From: Altericroceibacterium xinjiangense | Lineage (GTDB): Bacteria > Pseudomonadota > Alphaproteobacteria > Sphingomonadales > Sphingomonadaceae | Reading direction: 5' to 3' | Assembly: GCF_003958635.1 (NCBI RefSeq) | Contig: NZ_RSEK01000009.1 | Coordinates: 1-64,000, forward strand | Length of the DNA stretch: 64,000 nt | Shown: positions 25,613 through 35,504 of the stretch, in pieces | Layout: every line of letters starts with the position of its first letter | Numbering within the stretch: position 1 is the stretch's first letter | Notes under the pieces: generated by a model | Databases searched by the model: none | The model's input: the letters and a program-made list of their open reading frames with translations, nothing else | What the model was told of the DNA's origin: nothing | Made by a program: the position numbers and the translations under genes

Positions 25613-27811
25613 CTAGAGCCGGAGCAAGGGGATCAGCGAGGCATTGTCGTCGGTCCAGATGCGGGAGGAGGGCGGTGGAAGTTCGTTCCACTCCAGCGGA
25701 CTTGCGCCTTGAAGCCGGTCCAGACGGTGCTTGCTTGGGGAAAGGGCTATCCAGTGGGATGCGGTAAGGCCCTCTTCCAGCGGATTCGCGTCAAGCCGCA
25801 TGAGCCCGTGCCAGCCCCCAGCCTCTGCCAGCCCGGCAATCATCGGTGCCAGGTCGATGAAGCGATTGGAGATGTGCACAAGAAGCAGCCCGTCTTCCGA
25901 AAGTCCGCGCCCGTAGGTTTCGAACGCTTCGCGGGTGAGAAGGTGCAGCGGGATGGCATCGGACGTGAAGGCGTCGATCAAGAGGATATCGAACCGGTCG
26001 GTGCGCGTGTCCGCAAGTTCCAGCCGCGCGTCTCCGATCACGACCGCCGCGTCCGGCGCGCAGTCGCTCAGAAACGTGAAGGTGCCATTGCGCGAATAGC
26101 GTGCCACTTGCGGATCGATTTCGAAGAAGGTCCAGTCCTGACCCGGCTTGCGGTAGCAAGCCAACGTTCCGACCCCAAGGCCGGCAACGCCGATCGTGGC
26201 GTCCGGCTCAGCTTGCACCAGCGCCAGGCCCGCCCCGGAACTTCCGCCGTAGTAGGCTGTCGGTTGCCGGCGCCGCTCCGTCAGGAGCCACTGCCAGCCG
26301 TGCATGGTCGTGCCGTGCGTTAACTGCCTTTTTGCGCCGTTATCCGTGTCCTCGACGCTGTAGATGCCGAAATAGCTGCGCGACCGGACACCGGCCGCGC
26401 TCGTCTCAAGCGTGGAGAACCCGCCGTGCCCGATCATGAGCAGGGCAAACACGGCCGCGAAGGCCCAGCGCTTCCCGACCACCACGAGGCCCAGAACAGC
26501 AAGCGCGCAGACGCCCAGCAGGATCTGGGACCCATTCCCATGCTCAACCGCCAACGCGACGTACCAGGCCAGGATCGCCGCAGCGAGCACGATCAGCCCA
26601 GCGGCTATCCCGGGCCACCTGCCCGTTTGCCAGAACCTCCCCAGGAACGGCAGGAGCGGGAACTGCGGCATCAGCAGGGCGGCGGCCAGGAGCAGGATCG
26701 GGTGCTCATAGACCCAGTCGAACACCACCGGCGCGACAAGGGCAGGGAACGTGCCGCCCAGCGCTCCGCCGGCCGCGACGGCGAGGTAGAACAGCGTCAG
26801 ACGGTCCGAAGGCGGCCGCAAAGCATAGAGCCGTGCGTGGAGGGCCACGGAAAGCACGAACAGGAGCGCGACCATGGCAAGCGCAATCACGGGGTTTGCC
26901 TGCCCGCCTGAGATCATGGCCAGACTGCCGACTAGAAGCAGTGGAACCGGTGCATAGCGGCTGAGAATGCGGGCCCAGTCGCCGCTGTCCGAAAACGCGA
27001 CCGAAAAGCTCAGCAGGTAGACCCCAAGCGGGATCACCCACAGCAATGGCATTGCCACCAGATCGGTAGTCAGCAGCGTCGTGGTGGACAACGTCAGGCC
27101 TGAGGGCACGGCCGCCAGCGCGAGCCACAGCAGCAGGCGGCGCGTTCCGACCCGCTCGGCCGGCTCAGCCGTTTCCTGGACCTGCTTCGGCTGGGGAGCG
27201 CCTCCGGCAACATTCCAGCGGGATGCGGCGGCAAGGCCCACCAGCAGGATCAGGACCAGATAGCCCGCCGCCCAGGCCCGGCTCTGCTCACCCAGCGCCA
27301 TCTCCGGCTCCATCCAGAGAGGATAGCTGAGAAGCCCGGCGAAGCTGCCGATGTTGGATGCGGCGTAGAGCCGGTACGGGTTCTTCGCGCGGGGGCTTGC
27401 GGCATACCAGTGCTGCATCAGGGAGCTTTGCGCCGACAGCAGAAAGAACACCGGACCGATGGTGGCGAGGAACAGGGCAGGGACCCACAGGACTTCCCAG
27501 CCGGGAAGGGGCGGGGGAATATCGGCCAGCGTAGGGGGCAGCGTCAGCGCCCCCAGGAGAAGCAGACCGACATGTATCGCTGCCTGCTTCTTCAGGGGGA
27601 GCCGCGCCAGGGCGTGGGCATAGGCATAGCCGGCAAGCAGCAGGACCTGGAACACGAGCATCGCGCTGTTCCACACGCCGGGGGCACCGCCGAGCAGCGG
27701 GAGCGCCAGGCGTGCGACCATCGGCTGGATCAGGAACAGCAGAAAGCTGCCGCTCAGGATCACGATTACGAACAGACCGCGCCAGCCGGCGCTCGCATTC
27801 TGAACTGGCAT
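25613..27811 (-). CDS. fused MFS-like membrane protein and spermidine synthase-type domain
   Basis: I start at ATG 27811 (MPVQNASAGWRG), the first start consistent with the fold, giving 732 residues. About twelve hydrophobic helices fill the first 480 residues. They are followed by a cytoplasmic spermidine-synthase-like Rossmann domain: GVAGLGVGTLACYRKPGQDWTFFEIDP, then GDARLELADTRTDRFDILLIDAFTSDAIPLHLLT. The family is annotated as fused MFS/spermidine synthase. Whether it makes or moves polyamines is not established. The frame remains open upstream but that stretch looks noncoding. It diverges from the sugar dehydrogenase. Confidence 0.82.
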   Translation of the reverse strand: MPVQNASAGWRGLFVIVILSGSFLLFLIQPMVARLALPLLGGAPGVWNSAMLVFQVLLLAGYAYAHALARLPLKKQAAIHVGLLLLGALTLPPTLADIPPPLPGWEVLWVPALFLATIGPVFFLLSAQSSLMQHWYAASPRAKNPYRLYAASNIGSFAGLLSYPLWMEPEMALGEQSRAWAAGYLVLILLVGLAAASRWNVAGGAPQPKQVQETAEPAERVGTRRLLLWLALAAVPSGLTLSTTTLLTTDLVAMPLLWVIPLGVYLLSFSVAFSDSGDWARILSRYAPVPLLLVGSLAMISGGQANPVIALAMVALLFVLSVALHARLYALRPPSDRLTLFYLAVAAGGALGGTFPALVAPVVFDWVYEHPILLLAAALLMPQFPLLPFLGRFWQTGRWPGIAAGLIVLAAAILAWYVALAVEHGNGSQILLGVCALAVLGLVVVGKRWAFAAVFALLMIGHGGFSTLETSAAGVRSRSYFGIYSVEDTDNGAKRQLTHGTTMHGWQWLLTERRRQPTAYYGGSSGAGLALVQAEPDATIGVAGLGVGTLACYRKPGQDWTFFEIDPQVARYSRNGTFTFLSDCAPDAAVVIGDARLELADTRTDRFDILLIDAFTSDAIPLHLLTREAFETYGRGLSEDGLLLVHISNRFIDLAPMIAGLAEAGGWHGLMRLDANPLEEGLTASHWIALSPSKHRLDRLQGASPLEWNELPPPSSRIWTDDNASLIPLLRL

Positions 27812-28151
27812 TCGCACCTTCTTGGTCTGCAATGCGCAAGGGAGTGATTCTTCCACTCCCCTGTGGCGCGCCTGTAGGTGGAGGATCGCGAAAAGGAAAA
27901 ACAAACGACGTCGTCGGAATCGCGAAACCAAGCAGGACCGCCAGTCTGCGTCAGATAGAGGCTTTGGCGGTGCGTCGTCGGACCGGGTTCGCGCAAAAAG
28001 CCGCAGAACCGGAGCGGTCGGCACGGACCATCCACGATCCCGCAACGGTGTCCGCTGCGTCAAATCGGAACCAGACGCGCCGGGCGGAGGTTTCGTCCAC
28101 GACCAACAACAGCGCTGTTGCGCAGGCAGTGCAAACCTACGGGGATCCGCC
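27812..28151. other. divergent intergenic region without recognised features
   Basis: These 340 bases separate the divergent starts of the fused MFS/spermidine synthase and the sugar dehydrogenase. Open frames extend into it from both sides but have no recognisable homology or ribosome sites. It must hold both promoters, but I cannot point to a convincing -35/-10 pair, EcfG site or operator. Confidence 0.5.
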
Positions 28152-29402
28152 ATGACATCACAATGTGCACCGTCGACGCCAGCGAGCCGCCGGACGAAGG
28201 GCTGGAAGCTTGCGCGGGTGGGGCTTCTCGCCGCCGCCGTCGGAGCCACCGCGCCCGCCCTCGGGCAGCCTCAAAATATCAGCCAACCGGTCAAACAGGT
28301 CCACACGGGCGAAATGGTGGTCTCCACCAACGAGTTCGCAACCGGTCTGGACAGCGCCTGGAGCATGGCCTTCCTGCCCGACGGGCGGATGCTGGTAACC
28401 GAGCTGCCGGGGGATCTGGTGATCATCTCGCCCGACGGCACAGTGTCCGAACCCATCAAGGGCACCCCGGCGGTGTGGGCGCAAGGGCAGGGCGGCCTGA
28501 TGGATGTCGCGCTTCATCCCCGTTTCACCGAAAACCAGCTGGTCTACCTTTCCTTCGCCGAAGCCGGTGAAGGCGGCACTGCCGGAACCGCGCTCGGCCG
28601 CGGGCGGCTGGTGAATGACCGGATCGAGGGCTTTGAAGTCATCTGGCGCCAGCACCCCAAGATCGAAGGGCCCAACCACTTCGGCAACCGCATCGCTTTT
28701 TCGCCGGACGGAAAGATCCTCTTCAGTCTTGGTGAGCGGTTCCAGTTCGGACCGGCGCAGGATTTGTCGAACACGCTTGGCACTGTCGTCCGGCTCAATG
28801 ACGATGGCAGCATCCCGCAGGATAACCCGTTCGTCGGCCAGCCGAATGCGGCAGGCGCGATCTGGTCCTACGGCCACCGCAACATAGAGGCATCGGCGAT
28901 GCATCCCATCACCGGCGACTTGTGGATTGCCGAGATGGGGCCGCTTGGCGGCGACGAGCTGAACGTGATCCGGCGCGGGGCCAATTATGGATGGCCGGTG
29001 GTGAGCTGGGGCGTCAACTACGACGGCAGCGCCATTCCCAATCCGCCCGAGTTCCCGCGTTTCGCGGCCTCGGCGCACCACTGGAGTCCGGTGATCTCCC
29101 CATCGGGAATGATCTTCTACACCGGAGCCCTGTTCCCCCAGTGGCACGGTGATCTTCTGATCGGCTCGCTGTCGGCGGGAGGCCTGGAGCGCGTGGATGT
29201 CGAGGAAGGTGCCGTGGCGGGGACGCAGTTCATCCCGTTCAACACGCGCATTCGCGATGTGGAGCAGGGCCCGGATGGCGCGGTTTACCTGCTGACCAAC
29301 GTCCGCAACGGCAAGGGGGCAGTATGGCGGCTTACCCCGATGGAGATCAAGCCCGCCTCGGCTGACGGCGACCGGAGCGGCCTTGGCGCAGGACCGGGCT
29401 GA
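28152..29402 (+). CDS. soluble PQQ-dependent aldose sugar dehydrogenase
   Basis: This 416-residue secreted protein starts at ATG 28152, with an N-terminal signal-like segment (WKLARVGLLAAAVGATAPALGQ). The mature protein is a six-bladed propeller of the GDH-B/YliI type: LDSAWSMAFLPDGRMLVTELPG, DVALHPRFTENQLVYLSFAE, EGPNHFGNRIAFSPDG, YGHRNIEASAMHP and EMGPLGGDELNVIRRGANYGWP. These proteins oxidise aldose sugars in the periplasm with PQQ and calcium. No PQQ synthesis genes are in the window, so the cofactor would come from elsewhere. Confidence 0.9.
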   Translation: MTSQCAPSTPASRRTKGWKLARVGLLAAAVGATAPALGQPQNISQPVKQVHTGEMVVSTNEFATGLDSAWSMAFLPDGRMLVTELPGDLVIISPDGTVSEPIKGTPAVWAQGQGGLMDVALHPRFTENQLVYLSFAEAGEGGTAGTALGRGRLVNDRIEGFEVIWRQHPKIEGPNHFGNRIAFSPDGKILFSLGERFQFGPAQDLSNTLGTVVRLNDDGSIPQDNPFVGQPNAAGAIWSYGHRNIEASAMHPITGDLWIAEMGPLGGDELNVIRRGANYGWPVVSWGVNYDGSAIPNPPEFPRFAASAHHWSPVISPSGMIFYTGALFPQWHGDLLIGSLSAGGLERVDVEEGAVAGTQFIPFNTRIRDVEQGPDGAVYLLTNVRNGKGAVWRLTPMEIKPASADGDRSGLGAGPG

Positions 29403-29563
29403 GCGGGACCCACACGCCTATCGGAGCATTGCCTCAGCTACGGCCGACAGGTGCAGACCCCTTAAAAAGCGGTCTCATCTGGTACTTTTACACTCATGAC
29501 GAAGTGCGGGTGATGCGCTAGTCCGCGTGCTGCCAACCGGGCTGCACACGTGAGGAAGAGTTT

Positions 29564-32404
29564 TTGGCTGGAGCTGAAGTCCGGGCGTTCCGCGAGAGCC
29601 TTCTCGCAGGTGGGGAGTGCGGGCGGCTGATCGCATCGCGCGATTGGGCCGCCACGTCGCTCGGCCCCCTCGACGCTTGGCCGGGAAGCTTGAGGACCGC
29701 GACCGCGATCCTCCTGCGTTCCCTCGTGCCGATGGTGATGCTGTGGGGCGAGGACGGCATCATGCTCTACAACGACAGCTACTCCGGGTTTGTCGGCGGC
29801 CGCCACCCCGGCCTCCTCGGGCTCCCGGTGCGGGAAGGCTGGCCCGAGGCCGCGGACTTCAACGACAATGTGATGAAGGTCGGTCTCGCGGGCGGCACGC
29901 TCCGGTACAAGGACCAGGAACTGACGCTCTACCGTCACGGCCGTCCTGAGCAAGTCTGGATGGATCTCGACTACTCACCCGTGCTGGATGAGAGCGGCCA
30001 GCCTGCGGGCGTTCTCTGCATCCTGGCGGAAACGACCGAGAAGCTGATCCACGTAAGGCACCTGCGCGACAACAAGAAGCGCTTCCGCCAGATGGCGGAC
30101 ACCCTGCCGCAAATCGTCTGGATCACCGACAACGAGGGACGAGCCGAGTTCTTCAACAAGCAGTGGTCGGACTATACCGGAGCCAAGTCCAGGCCGACGA
30201 CGGTTGATGAGGTGGCCGCAGATCATGTCCACCCGGACGACAGCGCAATGACGGTGGCCGCGTTCGACGAAGCGCGGCGCACGGGGACGGCTTTCGTTGT
30301 CGAACATCGGATTCGCTCCGCCTCCGGCGCCTATCGCTGGTTCCTTGTTCGCGCCGAGCCGTATCGGAACCCTGACACCAACGAGATCGTGCGATGGTTT
30401 GGCGCGTCGGTCGATATCCACGACCGCAAGGCGGCGGAAGAAGCGCTTCGAACCAGCGAGGCCCACCTTTCCGCGATCTTCGAGCAATCGGCTGCGGGGC
30501 TGGCCGAGGCAGACCCGCGCGGGCGGTTCGTGCATGTGAATGACCGCTACTGCGAGATAGTCGGGCGCAGCCGGGAAGAACTGCTGTCCCTGCGGATGCA
30601 CGACATCACCCATCCGGACGATCTTGCCGATAATTCATCGCTGTTTGCGGCCACCACTGCCGGCGGCTCCTTCGACATCGTCAAGCGCTACCTGCGTCCG
30701 AATGGATCGGTCGTGTGGGTCCACAACAGCGTGGCGGCTGTTCGCGACTGCGACGGACGCCTGGCCAGCATGGTCTGCGTGTCGATCGACATAACCGATC
30801 GCAAGGCGGCGGAGGAAGCGCTCCGGACGATCAATACCGATCTTGAGCGCGAAGTGGTCCAGCGGACGCGCGAACGCGGTCTCATCTGGCAACACAGCCT
30901 TGAGCTTTTGTCCGTGATCGACATAGGCACGGCCCGTTTTGACGCGGTCAATCCGGCGTGGACGACAGCCTTGGGCTGGCCGAACAGTGAAATAGAGGGG
31001 CGGTCATACACCGATTTCGCACACCCCGAGGAACTGGCCGCCAACCACTCCGCGTTTGAGCAGGTGCAGCAGGGGCAGCCGGTGGTGCACTTCGAAAACC
31101 GCTATCGCACCAGGACCGGCGGCTGGCGCTGGCTCTCCTGGGTTGCTGTACCCGAGGGCGGCAAGCTCTATTCGGTCACGCGCGACATGACAGCGGAGAA
31201 GGAGCGGCAGGCCGAACTTGAAGCGGCCCAGGCGGCCCTGAGGCAGAGCCAGAAGATGGAGGCCATGGGTCAGCTCACAGGCGGCGTGGCGCACGACTTC
31301 AACAATCTTCTCACTCCGATCGTCGGCTCGCTCGACATGCTGCAGCGCCGGCAACTCGGCGATGAGCGGGAACAGCGGCTGATCGCCGGCGCGATGCAGT
31401 CGGCCGAGCGAGCCAGGACCCTGGTCCAGCGGCTTCTTGCCTTTGCCCGCCGTCAACCGCTTCAGGCGGTGCCGGTCGACATCGCCGAACTGGTGACCGG
31501 CATGGGCGATCTGGTATCGAGCACGACGGGGCCGCAGATCGAGGTGATCGTCGAAGCCGATCGCGACCTGCCGCCTGCCGAAACCGATCCTAACCAGCTT
31601 GAGATGGCAATCCTGAATCTGGCCGTGAACGCGCGCGACGCAATGCCGGACGGAGGCACCTTGCGAATCACGGCGACGACGGAAGAGATTGGCGCGGGCC
31701 ATCGCTCCGGTCTCGACGCCGGGCAGTACCTTTGCCTCTCAGTCGCAGATACCGGCATCGGCATGGACGAGGCGACCGCCGCGCGGGCGGTAGAGCCGTT
31801 CTTCTCGACCAAGGGCATCGGCAAGGGAACGGGCCTCGGGCTGTCCATGGTTCACGGGCTGGCCTCCCAGCTCGGCGGCGCCCTCACCATCCAGACGCGG
31901 CCGGGGCTTGGCACGAAGATCGAACTCTGGCTGTCCCAGAGCGCGTCGATGCCGAAGCGGGCCGAGGCGGCAGGCTCTGACATTGCCCCGTCTGCCGGCC
32001 GCGGCCGTGTGCTGCTTGTCGACGATGAGGAACTGGTCCGGATGAGTACGGCGGATATGCTGAGCGATCTCGGCCACCTGGTGGTGGAGGCTTCGTCCGG
32101 CGAGGAAGCCATGCGGCGGATCGCGCAGGGTGAGCGCTTCGACCTGATCATCACGGATCACCTGATGCCCGGCATCACAGGGACGGAACTCGCCCGCACC
32201 ATTCGTGCCCTGCATCCAGACGTTCCGGTCCTGCTGGTGTCGGGCTATGCAGAAAGGGACGGGATCGAGCCGGACCTGCCCCGGCTGACCAAGCCCTTCC
32301 GCAAGGATGAACTCGCGGCAGGGATCGCGAAGCTGCGCGCGCCCGCCTGGCGTCTGGGTGCTGCGGCAGCGCCGCCCGGTTCCGAAGAGGTCGTCCGTTG
32401 CTGA
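29564..32404 (+). CDS. multi-PAS hybrid sensor histidine kinase
   Basis: This 946-residue cytoplasmic sensor starts at TTG 29564, which has GAGGAAGAG upstream. Four PAS or PAS-like domains occupy residues 20-560, including MADTLPQIVWITDNEGRAEFFN and IFEQSAAGLAEADPRGRFVHVN with PAC motifs ending in VDIHDRKAAEEAL. A HisKA domain (MGQLTGGVAHDFNNLLTPIVGS), a HATPase domain (NLAVNARDAMPDGG, GKGTGLGLSMVHGL) and a C-terminal receiver (VLLVDDEELVRMSTADML, LIITDHLMPGITG) follow. Its kinase and receiver parts resemble the 8763-10652 kinase, so the two are paralogues. No output gene is adjacent. Confidence 0.88.
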   Translation: MAGAEVRAFRESLLAGGECGRLIASRDWAATSLGPLDAWPGSLRTATAILLRSLVPMVMLWGEDGIMLYNDSYSGFVGGRHPGLLGLPVREGWPEAADFNDNVMKVGLAGGTLRYKDQELTLYRHGRPEQVWMDLDYSPVLDESGQPAGVLCILAETTEKLIHVRHLRDNKKRFRQMADTLPQIVWITDNEGRAEFFNKQWSDYTGAKSRPTTVDEVAADHVHPDDSAMTVAAFDEARRTGTAFVVEHRIRSASGAYRWFLVRAEPYRNPDTNEIVRWFGASVDIHDRKAAEEALRTSEAHLSAIFEQSAAGLAEADPRGRFVHVNDRYCEIVGRSREELLSLRMHDITHPDDLADNSSLFAATTAGGSFDIVKRYLRPNGSVVWVHNSVAAVRDCDGRLASMVCVSIDITDRKAAEEALRTINTDLEREVVQRTRERGLIWQHSLELLSVIDIGTARFDAVNPAWTTALGWPNSEIEGRSYTDFAHPEELAANHSAFEQVQQGQPVVHFENRYRTRTGGWRWLSWVAVPEGGKLYSVTRDMTAEKERQAELEAAQAALRQSQKMEAMGQLTGGVAHDFNNLLTPIVGSLDMLQRRQLGDEREQRLIAGAMQSAERARTLVQRLLAFARRQPLQAVPVDIAELVTGMGDLVSSTTGPQIEVIVEADRDLPPAETDPNQLEMAILNLAVNARDAMPDGGTLRITATTEEIGAGHRSGLDAGQYLCLSVADTGIGMDEATAARAVEPFFSTKGIGKGTGLGLSMVHGLASQLGGALTIQTRPGLGTKIELWLSQSASMPKRAEAAGSDIAPSAGRGRVLLVDDEELVRMSTADMLSDLGHLVVEASSGEEAMRRIAQGERFDLIITDHLMPGITGTELARTIRALHPDVPVLLVSGYAERDGIEPDLPRLTKPFRKDELAAGIAKLRAPAWRLGAAAAPPGSEEVVRC

Positions 32405-32569
32405 CGCGCCGGGCCTTACGCTGACTTCGCGCAGGCTCGGACAAAATCCGGGCTTCCGCGCAGAGGGCGAATGTCTACAGTGGCGCAGCCGGCGATCGCT
32501 TGTACGGCTTCCCGCCGGTCACGGTCAGCAACGCTCTGAACGTCTTTCCGGGTCACAGTTCGAGGCTTC

Positions 32570-33391
32570 TTGCTCCAGCCTGTTCGTCATTTTCCAAACT
32601 TTCTGGCCCACCGGTTTCGCGCGGGCGCCAGATCGCGTGCGCTTGGAATTTCGCTCGCGCTGCTGCTGGAAGCACTTCTGCTCCTGCTGTTGCTCACGCT
32701 CGGGCAATCAGGCGCGGGCCGTGAGGATGAAGGGCCTGTTATCGTGACCTTCGATGCGGCCAGCGTTCCGGCACCGGTGGAAAGCCCGCCCGAGGCGAAT
32801 GACCAGACTCCGCCGCCGGTGGAGCGCTCAAGGCCGGAGCCAGCCACTCGGCAACCTCCTGAAGTTTCCGAACAGCCCGCCGAACTCGCCGAGCGGGAAC
32901 CTGAGCCGGAACGCCCTGTGTCGAACACGCCGGACCCGCTACCGGCGCCGGTGTCCCCGCCTCTCATTCAGCTTTCTCGAGATGAAATCGCGTCGCTGGA
33001 CAGGGCCACGCGGGCTGCGCCGGCAAAAAAGGCCCCGATGGGCCCGGCAGATACGAGACCTGTCAGCGACACGCCGCGTGTGGAAGGAACGGGCCCGAAC
33101 GGGGAGCCGCTCTATGCCGCATCGTGGTACCGGGAACCCTACGACGAAGAACTGAGAGGGTACTTGTCGACCGCACAGGCGCCTGGCTGGGGGACAATCG
33201 CGTGTCGCACCGCTCCAGACTACCGCGTCGAGGATTGCGTGATGGTCGGAGAATATCCCAATGGATCGAACATAGCGCGATCCGCCCTCGCGGCTGCGTG
33301 GCAGTTCCGGGTCCGGCCACCGCGCATCGGCGGGCGCCTTCAGGTCGGAGAGTGGGTCAGGATCAGGATCGACTACAACCTGAGCCGCTAG
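32570..33391 (+). CDS. TonB-like energy transducer protein
   Basis: This 273-residue protein starts at TTG 32570, with GAGG five bases upstream. It has one N-terminal transmembrane helix (LGISLALLLEALLLLLLLTLG, about 25-45), a long proline/glutamate-rich linker (about 60-150), and a C-terminal domain ending ALAAAWQFRVRPPRIGGRLQVGEWVRIRIDYNL. The last part resembles the TonB C-terminal domain. Two cysteines in IACRTAPDYRVEDCV are unusual for TonB. No ExbB or ExbD gene is nearby. It probably spans the periplasm. Confidence 0.62.
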   Translation: MLQPVRHFPNFLAHRFRAGARSRALGISLALLLEALLLLLLLTLGQSGAGREDEGPVIVTFDAASVPAPVESPPEANDQTPPPVERSRPEPATRQPPEVSEQPAELAEREPEPERPVSNTPDPLPAPVSPPLIQLSRDEIASLDRATRAAPAKKAPMGPADTRPVSDTPRVEGTGPNGEPLYAASWYREPYDEELRGYLSTAQAPGWGTIACRTAPDYRVEDCVMVGEYPNGSNIARSALAAAWQFRVRPPRIGGRLQVGEWVRIRIDYNLSR

Positions 33392-34019
33392 AGATCACAG
33401 CGCTGCAACTGTTCCGGGCGAGGATCGGTGCGCCCGATCCGCTTTGCCGGCGGTTCCGCGAAGCTGTAGCCAGAAGCAGCGGCAAGGTGTCTGCGAACCG
33501 TCCAGGGCTTGGCAATCCGGATGCCAGCGCCTGCTATGAGTGCGGATGAACCCGGCGCCTCGGAGCCGCGTCTTCTTGAGCCTGAGTCCGAAGGCGCAAC
33601 CACAGGCGCGAGCGCGCGCTGGGTGCTTGATCCGGTGGCGGTCGGCCGTGCCTGGAGCTATCCCTTTTCGGCTAAGGGATCGGAATCCGCCGGGCGGCGT
33701 TTACTTTCGATTCCAGAATAGTTTCATCGCTTCTGCTGCTGAGACGATCCGTCGAAATGTCCATTTTCAGGTGTTCTCGGTTACGAGCACCCTTCCGATA
33801 CGGAGCACGGTCGTTTCTCAGACGCAGGAACATATTGTCTGCTCATTTGATCAACAAATGTGTATTACGCTGCGCCTTGCCCTGCAGACAGGCCGCTGGC
33901 TCCTTGCACCAGTCGGTTCGTTGCAAACAGGCGCGCCATTTGCTTCGCCATAGGCGATACCCGGTGTAAGGGAGCGTCCAGCTCGCTGGATAGCAAGCAG
34001 AATAGTCGAAAGCGATCCT
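33392..34019. other. intergenic region with no supported gene
   Basis: This stretch of 628 bases lies between the TonB-like gene and the desaturase. Two short plus-strand frames are open (33509-33721 and 33540-33953). They overlap one another, have no recognisable domain, and their composition looks noncoding. The part around 33720-33880 is clearly AT-richer than the surroundings. No tRNA, hairpin terminator or repeat was recognised. Confidence 0.5.
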
Positions 34020-35042
34020 TTGCCTAAATCCGATTCCCCGCCTTCCGCCGCCGAAGTTGATTCGCTTGCCATGTTGCGAGAAGCCTCGAAGTACCGGCAG
34101 CCTGCGCCGGGGCGCAGTGCAATGGAACTTGCCGTCACGGCCATCCCGTTCGTGCTACTGTGGGCCTTGACCTGGCTGACGCTGGACGCCGGCTACTGGC
34201 TCGGTCTCCTGTTCGCGATCCCGGCCGGTGGCTTCCTCCTCCGGCTGTTCCTGATCCAGCATGATTGCGGGCACGGCGCGTTCTTCTCCCGCCGCAAGAG
34301 CAATGACTGGGTAGGACGCATCTTGGGCGTGGTGACGCTTACGCCATATGCCTACTGGCGGCATTGCCACGCGATTCACCATGCCGGCACCGGAAATCTC
34401 GACAATCGCGGGGTAGGGGACGTCGACACAATCACGGTCGAGGAATTTCGATCCTACACCAGGACAAAGCAATTCCTGTACCGGCTCTACCGCCATCCCG
34501 TCGTTTTATTCGGGCTTGGGCCGGCTTACCTGTTCCTGCTGCGCCACCGGCTTCCGGTCGGAATGATGCGGCGGGGGTGGAGCCCATGGATCAGCACGCT
34601 GGGCACCAACCTTGGCATGGCCGCCGTGTACGCAGCCCTGATCTATCTGGTTGGCCTCAAGATGTTCCTGCTGGTGCACCTGCCGATCGTCCTCGTCGCA
34701 GCGTCGGCCGGGGTGTGGCTTTTCTACGTGCAGCACCAGTTCGAGCATACGCGGTGGGAACGCGAGGCGGACTGGAGCTTCCACGAGGCCGCACTCCACG
34801 GCAGCTCCAACTATCAGTTGCCGGGGATACTGCGCTGGTTCACCGCGAATGTCGGCCTTCACCACGTGCATCATTTGGTCAGCCGGATCCCGTTCTATCG
34901 CCTGCCGGAAGTTACACGGGACATTCCGGCACTCGCCACGATGAGCCAGGTGACCCTGCGCGACAGTCTCGGGACTGTGCGCCTGGTCTTGTGGGATGAG
35001 GAGAAGCGCCGGCTTGTTTCCTTCAGGGACGCCGCGTCCTGA
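34020..35042 (+). CDS. membrane fatty acid desaturase
   Basis: This 340-residue membrane protein has the three histidine boxes of di-iron acyl-lipid desaturases: HDCGH at about 85, HAIHH at about 120 and HHVHH near 280. Hydrophobic helices lie in the expected pairs. The closest type is the bacterial delta-12/omega-6 (DesA-like) family, which introduces a double bond into membrane lipid acyl chains. The frame opens at TTG 34020 with a weak ribosome site; an ATG at 34071 is the alternative. With cfa in the same window, the strain can modify lipid fluidity in two ways. Confidence 0.88.
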   Translation: MPKSDSPPSAAEVDSLAMLREASKYRQPAPGRSAMELAVTAIPFVLLWALTWLTLDAGYWLGLLFAIPAGGFLLRLFLIQHDCGHGAFFSRRKSNDWVGRILGVVTLTPYAYWRHCHAIHHAGTGNLDNRGVGDVDTITVEEFRSYTRTKQFLYRLYRHPVVLFGLGPAYLFLLRHRLPVGMMRRGWSPWISTLGTNLGMAAVYAALIYLVGLKMFLLVHLPIVLVAASAGVWLFYVQHQFEHTRWEREADWSFHEAALHGSSNYQLPGILRWFTANVGLHHVHHLVSRIPFYRLPEVTRDIPALATMSQVTLRDSLGTVRLVLWDEEKRRLVSFRDAAS

Positions 35043-35149
35043 GGGCCCAATCAGACTGATCCGCAAGCGCAGGCGTTCTGATCTGCGTCTGCGTCTTGTC
35101 CTGAGCCGCCGCACTGCAGCCAGAAGTATCGCACCAGGGAGTCATCGAC

Positions 35150-35329
35150 ATGGCGGAACGTTTCGAACGGCATAAGCAGCCGTGGAACAGCGATGAGGTG
35201 CAGAAGCTGCACACTCTTGCGAAGAAGGGAATGGGGCTGAAGGCCATTGCGAAGGCACTCGCGCGCAGCGAGGAGTCGGTGAAGGCGCGTGCCAAGAACG
35301 ACAAGCTGCCGATTGCCAAGCTGCGCTAG
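35150..35329 (+). CDS. 59-residue SANT/Myb-like DNA-binding protein
   Basis: This short gene starts at ATG 35150 with AGGGAG eight bases upstream and ends with TAG at 35327-35329. The protein begins MAERFERHKQPWNSDEVQKL and contains a tryptophan-led helical motif (PWNSDEVQKLHTLAKKGMGL) followed by KAIAKALARSEESVKARAKN. This resembles a SANT/Myb or sigma-like recognition helix, of the kind found in small GcrA-like or recombination-associated proteins. It is basic (many Lys/Arg). DNA binding is likely, with no known target. Confidence 0.65.
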   Translation: MAERFERHKQPWNSDEVQKLHTLAKKGMGLKAIAKALARSEESVKARAKNDKLPIAKLR

Positions 35330-35504
35330 AGCGACCCCAGGTTAGTGGAATCACCCATCGACCAGCGGATCGAGGCACAGCAAAGAGACAGACGGTTTTC
35401 GAAGCAGGTGCCCCATACCGGCTCGCGTGCGAACCGGGCGGAATCACCTGCCTCGCAAGCGGAAGCAGAACAGATCTGTTTGAAGTAGCCGAGTCTGGAG
35501 CGCC

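Noticed and set aside
33509-33953. Two overlapping short frames between the TonB-like gene and the desaturase
   Set aside because: They lack domains, ribosome sites and coding-like composition.
35404-35460. Weak inverted repeat GCAGGTG/CACCTGC
   Set aside because: Only seven pairs with a long loop; likely chance.
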